A DNA stretch of 64,000 nucleotides. Source: Ariolimax columbianus (taxonomy: Eukaryota; Mollusca; Gastropoda; Stylommatophora; Arionidae). Positions 56,715 through 64,000 of this stretch are shown here, one piece after another. Under the pieces are notes generated by a model. The model did not search any database. It had not been told where the DNA came from and saw only the letters and a program-made list of their open reading frames with translations. The stretch spans positions 128,136,974-128,200,973 of the forward strand of contig JAVGWX010000003.1 of NCBI GenBank assembly GCA_036924085.1, in the 5' to 3' direction. The stretch's first letter is position 1. Every line of letters starts with the position of its first letter. A program made the translations under genes and the position numbers.

Positions 56715-58499
56715 ATTATCGTTCAATACGCCGATATGCCTGCCGCATCTTCGGAGCTCAATGCAATCTTTAATATAATGACGCTGTTAACAGATACTGG
56801 TCGTGCTCGTAGAACATTTAGGGATAATATATTTTAAGCGCTGCCCCAGAGTTCGACCAGGATGTATTTTTTTTTGGTGTAAATGGTCTACATCCCTTGA
56901 CGTAACCACACATGGAATTGTGCCTTTGGCTAAAAACTGGGCAATAAATCGAAAAAGGTAGCCCCATAAGAAGACACTAATGTTAGGGGGGAAGTGTTAG
57001 AAACTTGCAAATCAGAGGTCAGAACCTTAACTGAGGTGGGGGTGGCTAATTTATCTTCCTAGCCGTATTGCTTTCATTAACTGCAACCCGTGTACCTATT
57101 GACCGCTGTTCTGAGACCGGGTAGTAAACCTAAGTCATTTGTAATGAGAGACAAGCGAAGCAGCCTGTAACAGAATTACAAGGGTCTAAAAGGCCAAGGA
57201 AGACTCGAAAACTGTTCGTAGTACCCACGCATAACTTTAGAACCCTGTCTGAGAGATGGAGTTCATAGAACAGTCATTGTTCGAAACTCTTAAACAATGC
57301 TCGTTTAATACTGTCCATCCAAAATGAATATTTTCCGAGGGTTCCTGCTGGGAAATCCCACGACATTTTAGGCAACATAGAAAGTTCCAGACAATGTTTC
57401 TTTTCTTTAGCGGCACAATAGTTCAAGGGAAGTTGAGGCGCGAGAACTGAAGAAAAAGAGAAGTCATTCACCGAAGAGAGAAGAAATTGATATATAAATT
57501 AGGGAATCATAATACTCTAGAGAGAGACCATAGAGCAAAAGGCTACCGGGCAGATTAGCAGGTAGCTAAGAGAGATTACGGAAAGAAGACTACCGGGAAG
57601 TTGGTATGATAGTGAGTAACATCGGCTGAAGTGAGTAAATAGTCTAGCTCTAGTACAACAGACAAGTCATCGAAACAGTCTAGTCACTGAGATGGAACTA
57701 GAGACCACGCACCTTTAAGTATTTTACTGTGTGTTGTCCTGTTTAATTCGTCGCTGACACCTTATCACGCGTGACTTCCAAGTCCCTCAGTGGCATTCGT
57801 CTGCATACTCGTCAGAACCATACGTGTTACTTCAAACACGAAGCTGTCGTCATGGACAACACATCGTAACACATTTGTTACTACAGTAATAGAACCACTG
57901 TTGCATGTCGTCAACACGAGAACCCCTGTCATTAACTTAAGTTGGAGAACTACCACGGTGCAGGAACTGCTGTAGTCGTCCTAACTAGACGACGAAGAGA
58001 AAAAACCAGAAGCTCTTATCGCTGAAAATCACCTTCCTGACACGAAGACGAGACAAAACGCTATTAAGATATAGGCGCTGCAGTCACTGAGAGAAGGAAC
58101 ATAAGGCCACCAGACGAGCGAGGACCGAAAAATTGACACAACAGATTAGTTAAATAGCATTGAATCATCACAGAGTGAGATTGAACTGTGAATTAAATAT
58201 TAGCTAGGACAGATCAATTGATAGTATCTAGGGTTAATTAAGTCTAAGAGAAATACCTGTGCAATTTGCACAAAACTCTAGAGAGATATTTAAGTTAGTT
58301 GAGTGTGATGAACATTAGAATATGATTCTCGAACCTAGTTTAAAGATATAATGTGTACGAAGTTAATGTAATAAACATTCATTTGTTTTTGCTGCTGTTA
58401 AAATAATTGTTAGTGTTTTAATTAGGTTTGTGAGTTAGGGAGTGATAAGTGTCAGAACGAAAGTTAAGTGGTGATAGGGTAGCCTGTAACAAGTCATTC
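56715..58499. other. long unique stretch
   Basis: No repeat family or gene was recognised. Several AGAGAAG-type purine-rich patches occur at 57440-57600. It is one of the few parts free of mobile elements. Confidence 0.45.
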
Positions 58500-58740
58500 A
58501 GCCACTCAGGGGGTAATGGTAAAGGTAGTCCCAGATGACACTGCTATCAGGGATGAAGTGTTTGAGACGTCATTGTATAAGGTCACAGCTTGACAAAATC
58601 GCTTCTCATCAGATTTTTTCAAAGAAACAGTAGCCAAGTAAACATTTATGGCTGGATTGTGTTGATAAATTCGATTATATTCGGTGCCTTTGCGACGAGA
58701 GGTAAGCGTTCTAACCATTCTACCACTAAAATATTCCTTG
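58500..58740 (-). mobile_element. SINE-H copy 2
   Basis: The minus-strand head TAGTGGTAGAATGGTTAGAA has A-box character; the B box is degenerate. The 3' part, ACTTCATCCCTGATAGCAGT then GTCATCTGGGACTACC, matches the 3' ends at 28385 and 63660. No TSD was assigned. Confidence 0.62.
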
Positions 58741-59172
58741 CATACACTAGTCTGAAAAAAAACATGAATGCGTAACTGACCAATGAACGTTATCCTTCTT
58801 GCTTTCTTTGGATCACGGTGCAGGAATCAGAGAGCTTGTCTGCCTCTGACTGGACCCATCATCCACAAGTAACTGACTCGCATATCAGTCAGAACAAACG
58901 TTCTAAAACTTTGGAATAGGCCTCCCTGTTAATGTGTAGAAGGGATACTGGGTTGTTGAAGGTCTAGATGGCTGCTATGCAATCTATTGTAACAACTTTC
59001 TCACTTTTCAGTTATCTTCTTCTTTATTCGTTGTCTTTGTTTGTAGCCAAGAAACGCCGTGCGACATATTCGTGTTAGACTGTGAAATCGACTCAATTCG
59101 CCCAGGCAGGTTTGACATTCCGGCTACAACATCTGCCCCTTTCAACACAGGACACGTGACATTTAGACTGCG
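58741..59172. other. unassigned sequence up to the LINE-c target
   Basis: 59130-59172 already belongs to the 44-bp minisatellite that continues beyond LINE-c (CAGGACACGTGACATTTAGA resembles the units near 62610). Confidence 0.5.
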
Positions 59173-59233
59173 ATTATCTGATACTTATATAGCTGTCCAT
59201 CGTTGTCTATGAGGACCGCCGACATCATCCTTG

Positions 59234-60850
59234 TCACAGATTTCCCTGTTGGGTGTGAGTGGGCATGTGGATGAACAGGCCAATGCGAGCACGAAAACAT
59301 CTGCTACATATCGGGCACACGAGGTTTGTAGAAGGGGATGGTGTTCTCGCTGCTCGGGATTTCCGCGTCCCGCGTCTGTTCTGGGCTTTCACAACACGGT
59401 GATCTTCACCGGCAGCTACACCCGATTTGACTGCGCTTCTCCAGTCAGATCTGTTTTTCGCAAGACATTCCCAGGTGTCGATGTCTATCTGACAACATTT
59501 TAGTGAGTCCTTCAGACCGTCTTTAAAACGTTTCTTTGGGCGCCCTCTCTCGCGCCATCCCTCTCTCAGCTCGCCGTAGAGAAGCTTCTTTGGGAGCCGC
59601 TCGTCTGACATACGGACGAGGTGTCCGGCCCATCCTAGTCGTGCTTTTTCTAGCAGTGCATGGATGCTGGGCATGTTAGCCCTCGAGAGAACCTCGATGT
59701 CAGTGACACGATCTTGCCATCGGATGTGGAATATTCGCCTCAGGCAACCTGTGTGGAAGTGGTTTAACCTCCTTGCATGTCCAGAGTATACAGTCCAGCT
59801 TTCGCAAGCGTATAGTAGGGTTGGAATGATGGTTGCACGGTAGACTTTGAGTTTGGTCTTGACGCTGATGCCACGACGTGCCCAGACCATCGAGCGCATT
59901 CTACCAAAGGTTGTGCTGGCCTTTGCTATTCTGCTTGCCACCTCATCGTCTAGGCTGACAGATCTCGACAGCGTGCTGCCCAGATATGTGAATTTGTCTA
60001 CGGCATTCAACGTCTGCCCGCTGACTGTAGTCTCTGGTTTTGTGTACGGCATGCCTGGTGCTGGTTGGTACATGACCTCTGTTTTTTTGGCATTTATGGT
60101 CAGGCCAAAATTTTCGCATGCGGCAGAGAACTGGTCCATTCCAACCTGCATGTTCAGTTCTGAGTTGCTCATTAGAGCGCAGTCATCAGCAAATACAAGT
60201 TCCCTGATTATGTCGCCAGCCACTTTGGTTTTGGCCTTCATTCTTCTGGAATTGAGTAACTTGCCATCTGTGCGGTACTTTATGGATATTCCAAGCTCCA
60301 ATGATCTGAAGGCGTCTGTCATCGTGGCCGCGAACATCATGCTGAACAAAGTCGGGGCGAGTACACATCCTTGTTTTACTCCGTTTGATACTAGAAACGT
60401 TTTAGAGATTGCACCGCTGTCCAGTACATGAGCACGCATGCCTTCGTGTAGCTGTTTCACCATTGTTATGAACTTGTTGGGGCAGCCAAACTTAGACATT
60501 ATCATCCACAGCCCTCCTCTGTTTACTGTATCAAATGCCTTTGTCAAATCAATAAATGTGGTGTACAAGGCCTGATTTTGCTCTCGACACCTCTCTTGTA
60601 ATTGGCGAGCGGCAAAAATCATGTCCACTGTTCCTCTTCCGGCTCTGAATCCACATTGGCTTTCTGAAAGGTGGTGGCTTTGTTCAAGGTGTTTGTTGAG
60701 CCTGTTTAGCAGTAAGCGTGCTAGGATCTTGCCTGCTACGGAGAGTAGCGATATATGATTGTCGTTTTCCTGACGATTGCCTTTTCTTTTGTATAGGTGA
60801 ACGATTGAGGCGTCTATTAGCTCTTGCGGAATTTTACCTTCAGCCCACAT
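59234..60850 (-). CDS. LINE-c reverse transcriptase with C-terminal zinc finger
   Basis: This is the longest credible coding frame in the window, 538 residues from an internal Met. It copies LINE RNA into DNA at a nicked target. Visible parts are fingers (IVHLYKRKGNRQ, 16-27), motif A (FIDLTKAFD, 99-107), motif B (GVKQGCVLAPTLFS, 157-170), catalytic box FADD (220-223), thumb YLGS, and a GHLVRM-GRPKKRFKD block. A C2H2-like finger (CPICSRC..., C512, C515, H528, H532) lies near the end. The type resembles RTE-like LINEs with an APE nuclease. All catalytic Asp residues are kept, but the upstream stops mean the element cannot make the full protein. Confidence 0.9.
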   Translation of the reverse strand: MWAEGKIPQELIDASIVHLYKRKGNRQENDNHISLLSVAGKILARLLLNRLNKHLEQSHHLSESQCGFRAGRGTVDMIFAARQLQERCREQNQALYTTFIDLTKAFDTVNRGGLWMIMSKFGCPNKFITMVKQLHEGMRAHVLDSGAISKTFLVSNGVKQGCVLAPTLFSMMFAATMTDAFRSLELGISIKYRTDGKLLNSRRMKAKTKVAGDIIRELVFADDCALMSNSELNMQVGMDQFSAACENFGLTINAKKTEVMYQPAPGMPYTKPETTVSGQTLNAVDKFTYLGSTLSRSVSLDDEVASRIAKASTTFGRMRSMVWARRGISVKTKLKVYRATIIPTLLYACESWTVYSGHARRLNHFHTGCLRRIFHIRWQDRVTDIEVLSRANMPSIHALLEKARLGWAGHLVRMSDERLPKKLLYGELREGWRERGRPKKRFKDGLKDSLKCCQIDIDTWECLAKNRSDWRSAVKSGVAAGEDHRVVKAQNRRGTRKSRAARTPSPSTNLVCPICSRCFRARIGLFIHMPTHTQQGNL

Positions 60851-61485
60851 GTGACAGAAGAGTTCAGTGATCCTTCTGGTGAGGGATGGGCCAGCTGTCT
60901 TATATACCTCTGCTGGTATTGCATCAGCTCCTGGAGCTTTTCCTATAGATAGTGAACTGATTGCCCTGTCGACTTCCTCCTAAGTAATTACTTCATCCAA
61001 CGCCAGGTTCAGTTCCATCTGCGGCATTTGCCGGATGGCCTCTTCATTTATGGACGATGGGTGGTTTAGTATTTTGCAGAAGTGGTCTGCCCATCTGTCT
61101 AGAATCTGAACCTTATCTGTTAGCAGTGCCCCATCCGCACTGTGAACTGGAGTATTACTAGAATGCTGCGGGCCGTAGAGAGCTTTCAGTGCCTCGTAAA
61201 ACCGTTTGGTGTCATGACGCTCGGCGATATCTCAATTTCGTCAGCTCTTTTGCTGAGCCAGGAGTCTTGCATCTCTCTAAGCCTGGTCTGGACAGCTTTG
61301 CGAGCAGTATTGAAGGCAGCTTTTGCTGCCGGAGATGGTGTGTCCCTCTGGTATTCCCTGTGCGCTTCATGTTTTGCATCGAGAAGGCCCTGTATTTCTA
61401 GATCGTTCTCATCAAACCAGTCCTTATGCTTGCGAGTGAGTGGGCCAATGTGTTTAACAGCTGTATCGTAGAGTGTGTTTCTCAA
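60851..61485 (-). pseudogene. LINE-c linker and RT N-terminus
   Basis: 61485-61240 reads KHIGPLTRKHKDWFDENDLE and WLSKRADEI. A frameshift near 61230 continues with ERHDTKRFYEALKALYGPQ. After the TAG at 60980-60982, EEVDRAISSLSIGKAPGADA opens the RT domain and runs without a break into the next feature. The RT coding therefore starts well before the first Met at 60850. Confidence 0.82.
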
Positions 61486-62128
61486 TTATGCCCAGTTCTT
61501 TTCGATGTCGTTCTTTTCAAAACGAAGCTCAGACAGTCTACCCTCAAGCTCTTCCTGGAAGCCTCCTCTCGTGGGTTCGTATTTCAGCTGAGAGACATTT
61601 AGCCTCCTCGGTGGTTTTTTTCCCTGGGGGCGCATTTTGGGCTGGATCTTGAAGTTTAGCTTGGCAATGACAAGTCGATGGTCGGTCCAACATTCTGCAC
61701 CACACATGCTCTTCGTTACCATAGCATCCGCTCGATCCCTACGTCTGATGATAATATAGTCAATGAGGTGCCAGTGGCGGGACCTTGGGTGCATCCATGT
61801 GGTTCTATTTCGGACAGGTAGTCGGAAAGCTGTGTTTGTAATGAGTAGTTCATTTTCGGCACATGTCCTCAGAAGGAGCAGTCCGTTACTATTGCATTTT
61901 CGGATACAATGTCTGCCAATGGCCCCCTCCCAGGCTGTATGGTCTGTGCCAACCCTAGCGTTAAAATCACCGAGGATGACCAGTTTGTCAGATTTGGGGA
62001 CTGCAGCGATGAGCGCCTCAAGGTCCTCATAAAACTTATCTTTTTGTTTCCTGAGGATTTGTCATTGTGGGTGCGTATGCACTGATGAGTGTTGCATGGC
62101 GCCCTCCTATTAGGGGGAGACGCAGTGT
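61486..62128 (-). pseudogene. LINE-c endonuclease, second part
   Basis: After the stop, TLISAYAPTMTNPQETK is readable. A frameshift near 62045 follows, then LVILGDFNARVGTDHTAWEG (Asp/Asn motif), HWHLIDYIIIRRRDR and CWTDHRLVIAKLN (the closing DH motif). All catalytic blocks after the N-terminus are still present. The TAA at 61486-61488 lies within KNWA/LRNTLY. Confidence 0.83.
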
Positions 62129-62408
62129 CTACAGGCGGTCATTAATTCCATTGGGCATGCTTGTGAGCTTGTCGACCATATTGGTCTTGATGGCAAAGCC
62201 AACTCCAGCTTCACGGCGTTCTTCTTTGCTGCGGCCGCTCCAGAAGAAAGTATAACCAGCGCCTTCTTCTGTGATCTGCCCTTCCTCTGCCAGTCGTGTC
62301 TCGCTCAGGGCAGCTATGCAGCTGTTGTATCTAGCCAGTTCCCTGGCGATCAGTGCTGTCCGTCGTTCGGGTCTGTTTGCTTTGGTGTTGTCCAGTAGCG
62401 TGCATATT
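62129..62408 (-). pseudogene. LINE-c endonuclease, first part
   Basis: The frame reads RPERRTALIARELARYN, IAALSETRLAEEGQITEEG (catalytic Glu in SETR) and REAGVGFAIKTNMV. It stops at 62129-62131 just before the second half. The residues upstream of 62408 in the same open frame are minisatellite and not LINE sequence. The domain nicks target DNA. Confidence 0.85.
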
Positions 62409-62645
62409 ATTATCTGATACTTTCGACCAGTGACAAATGACATTTGGACTGCTATATCTAGTCCTTTCGACCAGTAACAAATGACATTTGGACTGCTATA
62501 TCTAGTCCTTTCGACCAGTAACAAATGACATTTGGACTGCTATATCTAGTCCTTTCGACCAGTAACAAATGACATTTGGACTGCTATATCTAGTCCTTTC
62601 GATCAGGGACACATGACATTTAGAGTGCGATTATCTGCTCCATTC
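62409..62645. repeat. 44-bp minisatellite, about 5 copies, LINE-c target
   Basis: The unit contains TTTCGACCAGTAACAAATGA and CATTTGGACTGCTATATCTA plus GTCC. It is split from its left part (59130-59186) by LINE-c. It is unrelated to the 44-bp array at 8.0 kb. Confidence 0.92.
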
Positions 62646-62825
62646 GACAAGGGACACATGCCTTTTAGCCTGATGACATCCGTTTCCAACAAATCTATTT
62701 ATTAAGGTTATACCTCCAAAGCAGTAACCAATGACATTACAGGCTGCATGTCGTTTGAAGTCATTTTTCCTTCTCATGGATTATCTGCCACCTGTAGCTC
62801 ACGTGCTTCACCTAGCTACATCATT
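62646..62825. other. unassigned spacer
   Basis: Short stretch without recognised content between two arrays. Confidence 0.4.
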
Positions 62826-63318
62826 CTGGCGTTAGGTCACAAGAGACTGGTAACTCACCCTTTCTCGGGATGATATAGCGTTAGGTCACAAGAGACTGGT
62901 AACTCACCCTTCCTCCGGATGATCTGACGTTAGGTCACAAGAGATTGGTGACTCACCCTTTCTCCGGATGATCTGATGTTAGGTCACAAGTGATTGGTGA
63001 CTCACCCTTTTCCTGGATGATCTGACGTAAGGTCACAAGAAATTGGTGACTCACCCTTTCCCCGGATGATCTGACGTTAGGTCACAAGAGATTATTGACT
63101 CACCCTTTCCTTGGATGATCTGACGTTAGGTCACAAGAGATTATTGACTCACCCTTTCCCCGGATGATCTGACGTTAGGTCACAAGAGATTATTGACTCA
63201 CCCTTTTCCCGGATGATCTGACGTTAGGTCACAAGAGATTGGTGACTCACCCTTTCCCCGGATGATCTGACGTTAGGTCACACGAGATTGGTGACTCACC
63301 CTTTCCCCGGACGATAAG
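62826..63318. repeat. 49-bp minisatellite with TGACTCA and AGGTCA motifs
   Basis: About ten units contain GTTAGGTCACAAGAGATTGG, TGACTCACCC and TTTCCCCGGATGATCTGAC. TGACTCA, the AP-1 consensus, occurs eight times from 62949 to 63298. AGGTCA, a nuclear-receptor half site, occurs in each unit. Whether proteins bind them is unknown. Confidence 0.94.
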
Positions 63319-63464
63319 ACTAATCAAGCCAGGAGAAGGCAGGGAGATGGGTATTTGCAGTAATAGCTGAATGTGGTAGCAAATCCTCGACTCCATCACC
63401 GACTACGACAACACTTGGGGGCAGTTCTATTATCAATTTAAGGAAAGTGTCAACATTATACTGA

Positions 63465-63715
63465 TTAATACATATGTAGAGCACTCGCTTGTCATGACAA
63501 ATGTACGGGGTTCAAACTTGTCCTACCGGCAGTTTCAGTCTACCCAGCAGTAAATGGATACTTGGCTAACGGCTAGGGAAGGAAAATGACAGCAAGTAAA
63601 GGAACTGGTCGCCCAACCTCACAACGCTATGACTTAGTACAATGCAATTTCTAACACTCCATCCCCGACGCTGTTGTCTGCTATAGGACTACCTTTTCCA
63701 TTTCAAGTTAGGAGA
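63465..63715 (+). mobile_element. SINE-H copy 3
   Basis: The head GTAGAGCACTCGCTTGTCAT and B box-like GGGGTTCAAACTT precede a body ending CTCCATCCCCGACGCTGTTG and CTGCTATAGGACTACC. It shares the 3' block with 28385 and 58510. The end at about 63710 (TTTCCATTTC) is approximate. Confidence 0.62.
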
Positions 63716-64000
63716 GGAGAGGCTGGCAGAGCGACTTGGGTGTCGGTGTGGGACCTAGAAGGTATACGCTGAAATTGTCGGTAAGACATAAGTTGCGTTC
63801 TTTTTTTTTATTGGATTTTTAAAAGAAATAGACATTGTAGTGCATGGCGACTACAGACACAATCGACCTTTATTCCTCAGTCCTTTAAATCCTTGTGGTG
63901 GACCTCAGCTTTGGGATTAAATACTGCATTGATAAGATTTTTAATTTTTAGTAAACATAAGGAACACTTTGATGTGTGGACTGACAGGATAGGCTTTCAT
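63716..64000. other. unassigned sequence to window end
   Basis: An eight-base T run is at about 63802. Nothing else was recognised. Confidence 0.4.

Larger units (their letters stand above)
59173..62422 (-). mobile_element. LINE-c, 5'-truncated insertion with 14-bp TSD
   Basis: The insert is 59187-62408 (3,222 bases), flanked by exact ATTATCTGATACTT at 59173-59186 and 62409-62422. Minus-strand order is APE endonuclease, linker, RT, and a C-terminal C2H2-like zinc finger. The 5' end begins in the first endonuclease motif (CTLLDN, where RTLLDN with an upstream WNV is usual), so only the start is missing. There is no poly(A); the 3' end is GGACAGCTATA-like. Defects include stops at 62129-62131, 61486-61488 and 60980-60982 and frameshifts near 62045 and 61230. 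The RT part is intact. Confidence 0.92.

Noticed and set aside
59847..60431. 194-codon + strand frame
   Set aside because: It is antisense to the well-supported LINE-c reverse transcriptase.

Overview
The window looks like intergenic or intronic nuclear DNA of an invertebrate animal. A mollusc, probably a gastropod, is my best guess. The reasons are AT-rich unique sequence, eukaryotic non-LTR retrotransposons (LINEs), several tRNA-headed SINE families with target-site duplications (TSDs), and very many microsatellites and minisatellites. There is no bacterial gene organisation. I recognise no intact host protein-coding gene, no rRNA and no confident functional tRNA gene. Family labels such as LINE-a or SINE-B are local names used only to link copies within this window.

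Layout: 0-7 kb holds broken LINE reverse transcriptase pieces around AC, TC and TA microsatellites and a 51-bp minisatellite. 8-13.5 kb holds a 44-bp minisatellite cut by a SINE, two other SINEs, a 0.7-kb purine tract and a CTA tract. 13.4-16.5 kb is one LINE-a copy interrupted by a 1.1-kb, 34-bp-unit minisatellite and a SINE. 17.2-18.0 kb is a 38-bp minisatellite. 18.4-22.1 kb is a decayed endonuclease-RT-RNase H LINE (LINE-b). 22.1-29.1 kb is mainly a 25-bp array followed by two 21-bp arrays. 30.2-31.3 kb has two RNase H-type LINE 3' ends tail to tail. 33.7-36.3 kb has a 39-bp array carrying CRE octamers and a very uniform 34-bp array. 36.4-39 kb is a cluster of SINEs and LINE fragments in and next to a 56-bp array. 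41.7-43.9 kb has a LINE fragment between 180-bp direct repeats, then a SINE with an internal 48-bp expansion. 44-50 kb holds more minisatellites. 50-59 kb is mostly unique sequence with scattered SINEs. 59.2-62.4 kb is the best-preserved LINE (LINE-c, minus strand, 5' truncated, 14-bp TSD), inserted in a 44-bp minisatellite. A 49-bp array follows at 62.8-63.3 kb.

The unifying theme is interplay between retrotransposons and tandem repeats. Retroelements have inserted into minisatellites in at least four cases with visible TSDs (9.1, 37.8, 38.2 and 59.2 kb). In the other direction, tandem arrays have grown from within retroelement sequence in at least three cases (14.1-15.2, 30.7-30.95 and 43.3-43.7 kb). 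Adding the intervals listed here, tandem repeats make up roughly a quarter of the window. The protein-coding pieces do not form a working pathway; they are remains of LINE proteins (APE-type endonuclease, reverse transcriptase, RNase H). Such proteins normally copy the LINE itself and can mobilise SINEs in trans.
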